A stretch of 40,141 nt of DNA from an uncultured bacterium (GTDB taxonomy: Bacteria; Cyanobacteriota; Vampirovibrionia; Gastranaerophilales; Gastranaerophilaceae): contig URFH01000025.1 of NCBI GenBank assembly GCA_900547155.1, forward strand, positions 1 to 40,141. Reading direction: 5' to 3'. Under the pieces are notes generated by a model that worked only from the letters and a program-made list of their open reading frames with translations, was not told the DNA's origin and ran no database searches. Below, piece by piece: positions 1 through 7,692 of the stretch (its first letter is position 1; the number at the start of each line of letters is the position of its first letter). A program made the translations under genes and the position numbers.

Positions 1-209
1 TTTATTTTGTTACAAATCGTTACATCGATTATTGTTCTAATAATAAACCCATCCCCGAAAACGCACAAAACAAAGGAATTTTTCATACATCAGAATTATT
101 TTTAAACTTCCACATGTCAATAGCAGAATCTACAAATTTACAATTTTAACAAACTGCAATGGTTTTATACAAAAAATTGATTGACTACCATTTTCTGAGG
201 ATGATAAAT
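1..209. other. gene-free left edge with an HLR1-like site
   Basis: No coding region with a usable start is visible here. The stretch is AT-rich and its only recognisable content is the HLR1-like direct repeat at 9-26, listed separately. It probably belongs to the promoter region of a gene beyond the left edge, because the nearest gene on the right reads leftward and ends at 210. Confidence 0.5.
9..26 (+). promoter_or_regulatory. HLR1-like RpaB binding site
   Basis: The sequence GTTACAAATCGTTACATC is a tandem of two GTTACA hexamers spaced as in the cyanobacterial high-light regulatory element HLR1, (G/T)TTACA(T/A)(T/A)NN(G/T)TTACA(T/A)(T/A). Only the last base (C) departs from the consensus. 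HLR1 is the known target of RpaB, and an RpaB-like regulator is encoded at 20530-21276. The regulated gene would lie to the left of the window, so its function cannot be read. Identification rests on the motif alone. Confidence 0.4.
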
Positions 210-539
210 CTATATTTTTTGCTTTGCCTTTTGTTTATTCAGCCTATTTACCATAATCTCTCTAATTGTCGCCTTTAGAGTATCAATTTTGCCTTCACAA
301 ACAATAATTTTGTTCCAGAAATAATTCAGTTTTGTTTGCGGCATTCTCGTTTTGACATTTTTATGCAAGTCATATAAGTCACACTCCAGCCTTGCAATAG
401 CAGCTTTGAGGTCGGAAATTTCTTTCTTTTCTTTAGCCGTCAGGCGCAAAATCACACCGCTGTATTCACTTAAAGGTTTAAGATTTCGCCCTTTGGCGAG
501 CTGGGTTGAAGTTGTACTATTTATCAATTTTGTTTTCAA
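210..539 (-). CDS. small charged helical protein, unknown function
   Basis: A 109-residue protein that I do not recognise. It is very rich in Lys, Leu and Ile. Residues about 35-105 look like two long amphipathic helices (an AKEKKEISDLKAAIARLE stretch, then a KLNYFWNKIIVCEGKIDTLK stretch), so a coiled coil or helical hairpin is likely. There is no signal peptide, membrane segment or catalytic motif. A purine-rich AAAGG lies about 11 bases before the ATG, which supports the start. It is followed by no other gene in the window and is separated from the K+ transporter operon upstream by a terminator at 603-629, so it is probably transcribed on its own. A small nucleic-acid-binding or adaptor protein would fit, but this is a guess. 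Confidence 0.6.
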   Translation of the reverse strand: MKTKLINSTTSTQLAKGRNLKPLSEYSGVILRLTAKEKKEISDLKAAIARLECDLYDLHKNVKTRMPQTKLNYFWNKIIVCEGKIDTLKATIREIMVNRLNKQKAKQKI

Positions 540-602
540 TTTGTCCGCCTTTCGGCTGTATTAAAACTCGTAAATATTATTTTTTGACATTTTTAATTTA
601 TC

Positions 603-629
603 AAAAAAAGACGGGATTTTACTCCCGCC
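603..629 (-). terminator. rho-independent terminator of the K+ transporter operon
   Basis: Read on the minus strand, a GGCGGGA / TCCCGTC stem (610-616 with 623-629, one end pair imperfect) with a 6-nt loop is followed by seven T residues (603-609). It lies just past the stop codon of the K+ transporter at 642. Confidence 0.85.
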
Positions 630-641
630 AAAACAAATTAA

Positions 642-1943
642 CTACACAGCCAAATCAGACTGCGCTCTAACAATATTATGGCTCTCTTTTACTCTAAAAA
701 AAGCGATTCCAAGTGTTAGAATTCCCAGACGTCCAAAAAACATGGTAAATGTAAGAATAATTTTGCCAATCGTACTTAAATCCGCTGTAATTCCCAAACT
801 TAGCCCAACAGTTCCGAGTGCGGAGGCAGTTTCAAAAAATAGCTCCATAAATGAGTGAGAATCAAAAATACACATTAACAGAGTACTGAGAAAAAGGAGA
901 AACATGTATCCGGTCGCTGCTGCGGCGGCTGTCATTACCCTGTTAGGGGGAATAACTCTGTTCAAAAATGTTATGCGTTCAGGGTGCCCCTGGATTACAC
1001 TGGAAATTATACCGAGAATAGCAGAAACTGAGGTTGTTTTTAGCCCGCCGCCGGTTCCTGAGGGCGATGCGCCGATAATCATTGCAAAAATCAGCACAAG
1101 AAGCGAAGCATCAGGCAATTTTGACAAATCAACACTGTTAAATCCTGATGTTGTTGAAGCAGCCATCACCTGAAAAAGCGCCTGGAGAAGCCCGGAGCCG
1201 GAATCAAAAATATAAATAGCAGTGCCCAAAATTGCAATAAGAGCAGTTATAATTAGAATTATTTTAGATGTGAAAGTTATTTCACGGCTTTTTCCCGTAA
1301 CTCTTCTATACACATCGACAGGGACAATAAACCCGATTGCACCTGAATAACACAAAAAGATAATTGTAAGATTTATAAAAATATCATCCTGAAATCGGAT
1401 AAAACTATCGCCATAAATACTAAAACCTGCTGTAGAAAAAGCCGAAACAGAATGAAAAAGCCCTGACCACAAAGGATTTTCAATACCAAGCGCAGCAAAT
1501 TGTGCAGTAAGCAGAACAGTACCGGCAAGTTCTATTAAAAATGTATATACAATTATGCTTTTGACAAACTGCTTCAGCTCAAAGGTCTCAGGCATTGTAA
1601 ATTCAGCTGAAAGTACTTTAACTCTGTGCGTAGGGATTTTACGGCTCGTGGAAAGCATCAAAAAAGATGTCAGGGTCATATAACCTATCCCCCCGAGTTG
1701 AATCAAGCCTAAAAGCACCAGTATCCCGAAAGGTGTGTATAGCTCTGAAATAGAACCTGTCGTTAGTCCGGTAGTTGACATTGCAGAAACAACATTAAAA
1801 AGATTGTCAACAAAACAAACATCAATTTTCTGAGAAAACGGCATAGAAATTAGCACAACACCGATAACAACATAGCTCAAAAAACCAAAAACTATTGCTT
1901 GAAATGGATTTAGTTTTAACTTTTTACTTTTTAACAGCTTCAT
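642..1943 (-). CDS. ktrB: TrkH/KtrB-family potassium uptake channel subunit
   Basis: A 433-residue polytopic membrane protein of the Trk/Ktr superfamily, which carries K+ (or Na+-coupled K+) inward across the cytoplasmic membrane. All four pore-loop repeats can be seen: STTGLTTGS, FSTAGFSIYGDS, STTSGFNSVD and LGTVGLSLG. The length is close to KtrB (about 445) and shorter than enterobacterial TrkH, hence the symbol. The start at 1943 is preferred to an upstream in-frame one because it begins the recognisable region (MKLLKSKKLKLNPFQ) and its ATG overlaps the stop of the preceding gene as ATGA (1943-1940), a hallmark of translational coupling. No KtrA/TrkA RCK gating subunit is present nearby; it must be elsewhere or be replaced. 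A KdpDE-like pair is divergently transcribed 150 bp beyond the partner gene and may control it. Confidence 0.9.
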   Translation of the reverse strand: MKLLKSKKLKLNPFQAIVFGFLSYVVIGVVLISMPFSQKIDVCFVDNLFNVVSAMSTTGLTTGSISELYTPFGILVLLGLIQLGGIGYMTLTSFLMLSTSRKIPTHRVKVLSAEFTMPETFELKQFVKSIIVYTFLIELAGTVLLTAQFAALGIENPLWSGLFHSVSAFSTAGFSIYGDSFIRFQDDIFINLTIIFLCYSGAIGFIVPVDVYRRVTGKSREITFTSKIILIITALIAILGTAIYIFDSGSGLLQALFQVMAASTTSGFNSVDLSKLPDASLLVLIFAMIIGASPSGTGGGLKTTSVSAILGIISSVIQGHPERITFLNRVIPPNRVMTAAAAATGYMFLLFLSTLLMCIFDSHSFMELFFETASALGTVGLSLGITADLSTIGKIILTFTMFFGRLGILTLGIAFFRVKESHNIVRAQSDLAV

Positions 1944-2581
1944 TTTTTTATACCTGTTTGATATCCGGGTGCAAGATGAGCCAGCGGAATAAATCCCGAA
2001 GCAGCCTTTGCCAGCGTGGTTCCGGCGTTCGATACTGAAGCAACAAGGCATACATTGTCACTTTGCATAGCCCAATCTTTCCAATTTAGCTTTCTGTACT
2101 CATCTTCTTTAAATATATGTGAATTCATTTTCCTTGAAATTCTGTTACCTGCAACAACGCCTGCAACAAGGCCCACAAAACCAAATAAAAATTGTATCGC
2201 TCCGGTAATTGGCGGAAAGTTAAATTTTGTGTTAAGAACCTTATTTAACCTTATTCCTGCACCAACAGCAATTGTCGGAATGATGTAATTCCCAACCAGC
2301 TGGACAATCCCCTCTTTTGCTTTGGCTTTGATATTTCTTCTGTCAGACACTGAACCGGCAGCAAAGCCGCAAAAAACTGATGAAGCGGCGATTTCTATTA
2401 CATCTTTTTCTTTGAGTTCTATTTCTTTCAGCATTTTAAGCATTTTTTGGGGATGGTTTAATGTTATGCGGTTTCTAATACCATGCCTGCGACCAATCAA
2501 AGCCATTGCCCCGGCTACGCCAACAGCGCTTCCCGTAAATGCTGCAACTTTTGTTCTAAAATCTGTTTTGGCTATATTCAT
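1940..2581 (-). CDS. glycine-rich membrane-associated protein coupled to the K+ channel
   Basis: A 213-residue protein with no family I recognise. It has several short hydrophobic, Gly/Ala-rich segments with glycine-zipper spacing: residues about 10-30 (AAFTGSAVGVAGAMALIG), about 65-78 and 128-147 (IQFLFGFVGLVAGVVAGN). It also has a basic middle region and a soluble, Trp-containing C-terminal tail. This suggests an inner-membrane or membrane-associated protein. It is the first gene of a two-gene operon; its TGA overlaps the ATG of the channel gene by four bases, so the two are probably made in a fixed ratio. There is no clear Shine-Dalgarno before its ATG. A role as an accessory or scaffolding partner of the channel is inferred only from this coupling. 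It shows no RCK/NAD-binding GxGxxG motif and so is not KtrA. Confidence 0.75.
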   Translation of the reverse strand: MNIAKTDFRTKVAAFTGSAVGVAGAMALIGRRHGIRNRITLNHPQKMLKMLKEIELKEKDVIEIAASSVFCGFAAGSVSDRRNIKAKAKEGIVQLVGNYIIPTIAVGAGIRLNKVLNTKFNFPPITGAIQFLFGFVGLVAGVVAGNRISRKMNSHIFKEDEYRKLNWKDWAMQSDNVCLVASVSNAGTTLAKAASGFIPLAHLAPGYQTGIKK

Positions 2582-2713
2582 TTTATTTTCTTTTTTTTAC
2601 TAATTGCTAACACATTTTATTCACCCTATGAAAGCTTTTCAATAGCCAAAAACGAATCTTAATGCCATCTTAACACCCGATAAAAAAGCTTAATTTAATC
2701 TTGATACTTCAGA

Positions 2714-2722
2714 TGATATAAT
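2714..2722 (+). promoter_or_regulatory. extended -10 promoter of the kdpD-like gene (leaderless)
   Basis: TGATATAAT is a perfect extended -10 element (TGn plus TATAAT at 2717-2722). It ends 6 bases before the ATG at 2729, so the predicted transcription start falls on or next to the A of the start codon. No Shine-Dalgarno is present. No good -35 hexamer is visible, which extended -10 promoters can tolerate. Confidence 0.6.
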
Positions 2723-2728
2723 TTCATT

Positions 2729-4549
2729 ATGAAGAAACAAAAACACCAAGAACACATTCTGGTTTGCCTTTCCAGCTCTCCATCAAACCCGAGAGTCATT
2801 AAAACAGCCGCAAAAATGGCAAAAGTTTTTAACGCTGTTTTTACAGCACTGTTCATTGAAACAGCCAGAAGCAAAACTTTATCAAAAGAAAATCAAAAAA
2901 GGTTACAACAAAACACAGCTTTCGCAAAGCATTGCGGGGCAAAGGTGGTTACTATCAGCGGGGATGATATTGCTTATCAGGTATCAAATTATGCAAAAAC
3001 CAGCGGAGTAACCAAAATTGTGCTCGGTCGTTCGGGATACCGCGCAAACCGCTTCTTTACGCCACCCAATTTTGTAGATAAAATTATTGAATACACACCT
3101 GAAGTCGATATCTACGTAATACCGGACAAAGTGCAAAAACTATATCTCGGCCAAAACCCCGTAAAAGAAAAACTATTCTCTTTTAATATAAAAGACAGTC
3201 TTGATTCTGCACTAATTCTATGCGGAGCAACAATAATAAGCGGACTCTTCTACAAACTCGGAATCAGCGAATCAAATATTGTTATGGTCTATATTTTCGG
3301 AGTTATGCTGATAGCGTATTTTACTGAAAGCAAAATTTACAGCCTTGTTTCCTCAATTTTAGCTGTATTAATTTTCAATTTCTTTTTTACAAAACCAAAC
3401 ATGACATTGCTTTCCATTGATAATAGCTACCAAATTACCTTTTTGATAATGTTTCTGGTGGGATTTTTTATAAGCAGTATTACTAAAAAAATCAAATTCG
3501 ACGCAAAACAGTCCTACCTGAAAGCTTACAGAACAGAGGTTATGCTCGAAATGAGCCAAATGTTGCAACAGGCACAAAACACAGAAGAAATAAAACAAGC
3601 CACAACTGCACAACTAAAAAAACTTCTGGATTGTGATGTTTCCTTGTATTCCCCGCAGGACGCCGAACTCGAAAACAAAGAAATCAGCTACCCAATAAAA
3701 AATAATGATACAATATTTGCAATTGCAGTAATAAATAAAAAGGAAATAAGCGAGTTTGAGAAAAGCCTGCTAATTGCAATGCTGCGGGAAGCATCAATGG
3801 CTTTTGAAAAAGCACAAATACTTGAAAGTAAAAATGAACTTTTGATTAAACACAAGCAGGAGGAATTGCGCTCGACCCTATTAAGAGCAATTTCTCATGA
3901 TTTGAGAAGCCCGCTAACAGGAATATCAGGAAATGCAGAACTCCTCTTGAACAACGCAAAGCTTCTTCAGGAGGAGAAAAAACAAGATATTTTCGAAGAC
4001 ATTTATGACGATTCTATATGGCTTTTGAATCTTGTTGAAAATTTACTCTCCATAACACGTTTTGACAAAGGTGAAATCAGGATCCGCAAAGAATCAGAAT
4101 CTATTTCTGATGTAATAGAAGAAACGCTTTCACATTTGGGAAGAAAAAAAGAGAATTTTAATATTGTACCTATTATTGATGACGAAAATTTGTATGCAAA
4201 GATGGATGCAAGGCTTATTTCTCAGGTAATTTTTAACCTGGTTGATAACGCAATGAAGTATTCCCCGCAAAAGAGCACCATCACAATTAAAGCAAAAGCA
4301 AACGGCAGAGATATAGAGGTTTCTGTCTGCGATGAGGGGGCCGGAATACCGGAAAAAGAGAAAAATAACATTTTTGACATGTTTTATACAGTCAAAAATA
4401 CTGTTGCAGACGGAAGACGCGGACTCGGGCTGGGGCTTGCGTTGTGTAAATCAATAATTAACGCTCATGGCGGAGAAATTACAGTCAAAAACAACACACC
4501 CGCAGGTTCAATTTTCTCATTTAAGCTGGAAGGTGATTTTTATGAATAA
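2729..4549 (+). CDS. kdpD: KdpD-like sensor histidine kinase lacking the N-terminal KdpD domain
   Basis: A 606-residue membrane histidine kinase that phosphorylates the overlapping KdpE-like regulator. Domains in order: universal stress protein (USP) domain, residues about 8-130; DUF4118-type block of about four membrane helices, about 155-255; GAF-like region, about 270-370; HisKA with the H-box AISHDLRSPLTG (His390); HATPase with N box (NLVDNAMKY) and G boxes (DEGAGIPE, GLGLGLALCKSII). Escherichia coli KdpD is about 890 residues; the N-terminal KdpD domain with its Walker motif is absent here. The USP domain carries C13-L-S-S-S-P-S-N20 and F38-TALF, which is SxS-x20-FTAx[YF], the signature linked to c-di-AMP binding in Staphylococcus aureus KdpD. 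kdpFABC is not in the window. Its likely target is the divergent K+ channel operon (inference). Confidence 0.88.
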   Translation: MKKQKHQEHILVCLSSSPSNPRVIKTAAKMAKVFNAVFTALFIETARSKTLSKENQKRLQQNTAFAKHCGAKVVTISGDDIAYQVSNYAKTSGVTKIVLGRSGYRANRFFTPPNFVDKIIEYTPEVDIYVIPDKVQKLYLGQNPVKEKLFSFNIKDSLDSALILCGATIISGLFYKLGISESNIVMVYIFGVMLIAYFTESKIYSLVSSILAVLIFNFFFTKPNMTLLSIDNSYQITFLIMFLVGFFISSITKKIKFDAKQSYLKAYRTEVMLEMSQMLQQAQNTEEIKQATTAQLKKLLDCDVSLYSPQDAELENKEISYPIKNNDTIFAIAVINKKEISEFEKSLLIAMLREASMAFEKAQILESKNELLIKHKQEELRSTLLRAISHDLRSPLTGISGNAELLLNNAKLLQEEKKQDIFEDIYDDSIWLLNLVENLLSITRFDKGEIRIRKESESISDVIEETLSHLGRKKENFNIVPIIDDENLYAKMDARLISQVIFNLVDNAMKYSPQKSTITIKAKANGRDIEVSVCDEGAGIPEKEKNNIFDMFYTVKNTVADGRRGLGLGLALCKSIINAHGGEITVKNNTPAGSIFSFKLEGDFYE

Positions 4550-5228
4550 AGGAACAATTCTTGTAATTGAAGATGATAAGGCAATTCAAAACCTTATAGC
4601 AACCACTCTTGAAATTAATAATTACAACTATCAAACAGCGTCAAACGCAACTGAGGGAATTTTGAAATTTACATCATATAATCCTGATGTATTAATTCTC
4701 GATTTAGGGCTGCCCGATAGTGACGGAATCCACGTTATCAAAAAAATCAGAGGATTTTCCAACACTCCAATTATCGTTGTAAGCGCCCGAACAGACAATG
4801 AAGACAAAATAACAGCACTTGATTCAGGAGCTGATGATTATTTAACAAAACCATTTAATACTGACGAACTACTGGCAAGAATCAGGGTTGCATTGAGGCA
4901 CAAAAGCTCAAAATCCGCAGAGCAGGAGAACTCCTCTGTGTTTATCAACGGCAGTTTGAAAATTGATTTTGCACAAGGCTGCGTTTATGTTGAGGAAGAA
5001 GAAGTTCATCTTACCGCGATTGAATATAAATTGCTCTGCCTGCTTGCAAGAAATGAAGGAAAAGTTCTTACCCACAACCACATCAAAAAAGAAATCTGGC
5101 TGGATGATAATGGCTGTGACTCCCAGCTGTCGTTGAGAGTATTTGTTACGAATCTCAGAAAAAAGCTAAAATCTCCGGAATATATAAAAACGCACATAGG
5201 AATAGGCTACCGGATGGTAAAAATCTAA
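4542..5228 (+). CDS. kdpE: OmpR/KdpE-family response regulator
   Basis: A 228-residue regulator: receiver domain about 1-120 with acidic pocket E10-D11-D12, phospho-acceptor D54 (LILDLGLPDSDG) and the conserved Lys of LTKPF, then a winged-helix DNA-binding domain (TAIEYKLLCLLARNEGKV ... LRVFVTNLRKKL ... HIGIGYRM). It is the cognate partner of the upstream kinase. The start at 4542 is chosen because an in-frame upstream ATG (4467) lies deep inside the kinase gene, whereas this one has GGAAGGTGA before it and begins the receiver fold. It overlaps the kinase by 8 bases. Its TAA overlaps the stop codon of the convergent feoAB gene by 4 bases, so there is no room for a terminator between them. Regulation of the divergent K+ channel is plausible but unproven. 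Confidence 0.9.
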   Translation: MNKGTILVIEDDKAIQNLIATTLEINNYNYQTASNATEGILKFTSYNPDVLILDLGLPDSDGIHVIKKIRGFSNTPIIVVSARTDNEDKITALDSGADDYLTKPFNTDELLARIRVALRHKSSKSAEQENSSVFINGSLKIDFAQGCVYVEEEEVHLTAIEYKLLCLLARNEGKVLTHNHIKKEIWLDDNGCDSQLSLRVFVTNLRKKLKSPEYIKTHIGIGYRMVKI

Positions 5229-7597
5229 CCGGCTAAAAACATGCCGGCTGAATAAACAACAAAACTGACGAACCAGGCTATTGTACACTGCAAAAGTACG
5301 ACAAGAACAGCATAAGAGCGCCCGAGTTCACGTTTTACAGTAGCTATTGCGGCAACACAGGGTGTATAAAGCAGCGAAAAAACCAGAAAAACAAACGCGT
5401 TAAGCCTGCTAAATACCTCAGGGAGCCTCTCAACATCGCCCAAAAGCACGGTCAAAGTGCTAACAACACTTTCTTTCGCCATAAAACCGGTCAAAAAAGC
5501 TGTTGTAATTCGCCAGTCATCAATCCCGAGCGGCTTAAATACAGGAACAATCAAATTCCCGAGCACAGCCAGCAGACTGTCAGCAGAATCATTTACAAGA
5601 TTCAAATGAATGTCAAAAGTCTGCAAAAACCATATCACAATCGCAGCCCAGAAGATAATAGTAAAAGCTCTGGTAACAAAGTCTTTTGATTTTGTGTAAA
5701 TTAATCTGTAAACATTCAATGCGCTGGGCATACGATAATTGGGCAACTCCATCACAAAAGGAACAGGCTCACCTTTAAAAACAAAAAATTTCATAAAATA
5801 AGCAAAAATTATACCTACGACAATCCCTATTAAATAAAGACTCAAAATAACCAAAACCTGATTCTCCGAAAAAAATGCAGCAGTAAAAAGTGCATAAATT
5901 GGGAGTTTTGCAGAACAGCTCATAAAAGGAGTCAAAAATATTGTCATTTTTCTGTCACGCTCAGATGGCAGTGTACGGGTAGCCATTATTGCAGGCACAG
6001 AACACCCGAACCCTATCAGCATCGGGACAAAACTCCGCCCCGAAAGACCTATTTTTCTAAGCAGTTTATCCATTACAAAAGCAACCCGCGCCATATATCC
6101 GGTATCTTCAAGGATAGAAAGGAAGAAAAACAAAACAACAATCAACGGCAAAAAGCTCAAAACACTCCCAACTCCCGCAAAAACGCCGTTAATAATAAGC
6201 GAATGCACGACAGGATTCAGACCATAGGCGCTCAAAGCGGAATCTGTAATTGCTGTGACTTTTTCTACTCCGATTTCCATTAGCTCCTGTAAAAAAGAGC
6301 CCAAAGGGCCGAATGTTATATAAAAAATAAGTGCCATAATTCCGAGAAAAGCAATTAATGCCGTATATTTTCCGGTTAGGATTTTATCTGCTTCCGCTGA
6401 AATTTTTTGACCTATCGTTTCTTCAGGTTTTGATACAAATTCAGAGCACAAACGCTCAATAAAAGAAAAGCGCATATCAGCAAGTGCTGCCTGCCTATCC
6501 ATGCCGGTTTCGTTTTCCATTTGAGAAATTATTTTTTCGCAGGCTTCTTTGTCTTTTTCGTCCAGATTTAACGCTTCAAGAACAAGTGAATCGTCTTCGG
6601 TGAGCTTTGAAGCAGCAAATCTCACAGGAATTTGTGCATTCTTTGCATGGTCTTCAATTAAATGAATAATTGAATGGATACATCTGTGCATTGCCCCCGC
6701 TTTGCCTTGCTCCGGCTCGCAAAAGTCGATTCGCCCCGGAGCCTCAGCATATCCGGCGACATTTATTGCATGTTCAACAAGCTCCTCAATTCCCTGGTTT
6801 TTTGAGGCAGAAATAGGCACGACAGGAACCCCGAGCATATCTTCAAGCCCGTTTACATCAATACTGCCGCCGCTTTGTGCAACTTCATCCATCATATTCA
6901 AAGCAATAACCATCGGCACATCAAGGTCTATGAGCTGCATAGTAAGCAAAAGATTGCGTTCTATATTTGTAGCATCTACGATATTTATAATTCCATCCGG
7001 TTTTTCATTCAGAATAAAATTTCTTGTAACAATTTCCTCGCTGCTGTAAGGTGAAAGTGAATAAATTCCCGGCAAATCCGTCACAGTAACATTATTGTGC
7101 CCCTTAATTATTCCGTCTTTTCTATCAACTGTTACACCGGGAAAATTTCCGACTCTTTGATTTGAACCGGTCAATCTGTTAAAAAGCGTTGTTTTTCCGC
7201 TGTTCTGGTTGCCTGCAAGAGCAAAACAAAGCTGCTTTTTAAGAGGTATTTTATTTTTTCTGTGCGTTTTGTATTTAACTTCTTCACCTTTTTGAGAGTG
7301 AGCGATTTCTTTAAATTTTTTGTTTTTTCTTGGGCAGTTATGGGCATCATGTATATCAGTAATAGTAATTTTTGCTGCGTCATCTTTTCTCAAGGTCAAC
7401 TCATATCCCCGCAAACGGATTTCGAGCGGATCTCCCATCGGAGCAGTTTTTATGAGCGTAACCTCTACACCGGGAGTAAGCCCCATATCAAGAATATGAC
7501 TTCTCAATGCTTTATCCTCACACTCAATTGAGGAAATAAACGCATCATTTCCGGGTGATAACCGGTCAAGTGTCATTATTTTTTTATTCTCTGCCAT
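5225..7597 (-). CDS. feoB: FeoA-FeoB fusion ferrous iron transporter
   Basis: A 790-residue Fe2+ importer of the cytoplasmic membrane in which an SH3-like FeoA domain (residues about 7-83) is joined to FeoB by a basic linker (about 85-122). The G domain follows: Walker A G129-NQNSGKT, switch VGNFPGVTVDR, G3 DLPG (174), G4 NMMD (234). Then come the helical GDI-like domain (about 300-400) and the membrane part with two Gate regions (GCSVPAIMATRT; SCSAKLPIYALF) and the C-terminal CVAAIATVKRE motif. FeoA and FeoB are usually separate genes, with FeoA thought to support FeoB activity. No FeoC is present. The start at 7597 precedes the FeoA fold; Shine-Dalgarno is weak (GTAAG). A palindromic operator-like sequence lies immediately upstream (7599-7622). 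Confidence 0.95.
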   Translation of the reverse strand: MAENKKIMTLDRLSPGNDAFISSIECEDKALRSHILDMGLTPGVEVTLIKTAPMGDPLEIRLRGYELTLRKDDAAKITITDIHDAHNCPRKNKKFKEIAHSQKGEEVKYKTHRKNKIPLKKQLCFALAGNQNSGKTTLFNRLTGSNQRVGNFPGVTVDRKDGIIKGHNNVTVTDLPGIYSLSPYSSEEIVTRNFILNEKPDGIINIVDATNIERNLLLTMQLIDLDVPMVIALNMMDEVAQSGGSIDVNGLEDMLGVPVVPISASKNQGIEELVEHAINVAGYAEAPGRIDFCEPEQGKAGAMHRCIHSIIHLIEDHAKNAQIPVRFAASKLTEDDSLVLEALNLDEKDKEACEKIISQMENETGMDRQAALADMRFSFIERLCSEFVSKPEETIGQKISAEADKILTGKYTALIAFLGIMALIFYITFGPLGSFLQELMEIGVEKVTAITDSALSAYGLNPVVHSLIINGVFAGVGSVLSFLPLIVVLFFFLSILEDTGYMARVAFVMDKLLRKIGLSGRSFVPMLIGFGCSVPAIMATRTLPSERDRKMTIFLTPFMSCSAKLPIYALFTAAFFSENQVLVILSLYLIGIVVGIIFAYFMKFFVFKGEPVPFVMELPNYRMPSALNVYRLIYTKSKDFVTRAFTIIFWAAIVIWFLQTFDIHLNLVNDSADSLLAVLGNLIVPVFKPLGIDDWRITTAFLTGFMAKESVVSTLTVLLGDVERLPEVFSRLNAFVFLVFSLLYTPCVAAIATVKRELGRSYAVLVVLLQCTIAWFVSFVVYSAGMFLAG

Positions 7598-7598
7598 G

Positions 7599-7622
7599 CT
7601 TACATTGTAAGTCCGGACTAAC
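7599..7622 (-). promoter_or_regulatory. candidate metalloregulator operator before feoAB
   Basis: Two overlapping dyads sit directly before the feoAB start: a perfect 13-nt palindrome CTTACATTGTAAG (7599-7611) and a 16-nt quasi-palindrome GTAAGTCCGGACTAAC (7607-7622, one mismatch, perfect AGTCCGGACT core). The second has the size and symmetry of a DtxR/MntR-type box more than a Fur box. Control by an iron-sensing repressor is expected for feo genes but inferred here. Confidence 0.45.
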
Positions 7623-7646
7623 TTATTTGCAACAGGTTATTTGCAT

Positions 7647-7676
7647 AAAAAATCCCCGAAGCCTGTTGCTTCGGGG
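7647..7676 (-). terminator. rho-independent terminator of the duplicated-domain gene
   Basis: A perfect 9-bp stem CCCCGAAGC / GCTTCGGGG (7654-7662 with 7668-7676) with a 5-nt loop is followed on the minus strand by a T-rich run (7647-7652). It lies 17 bases past the stop codon at 7693 and insulates feoAB from read-through. Confidence 0.9.
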
Positions 7677-7692
7677 AAATACAGGTTAAAAA

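Noticed and set aside
1944..2051. Longer N-terminus for the K+ channel gene
   Set aside because: It is read out of the coupled upstream gene in another frame and is Cys/Arg-rich, unlike TrkH/KtrB N-termini.
4467..4541. Longer N-terminus for the KdpE-like regulator
   Set aside because: The extra 25 residues are encoded inside the kinase gene and are not part of a receiver domain; the ATG at 4542 has a Shine-Dalgarno.
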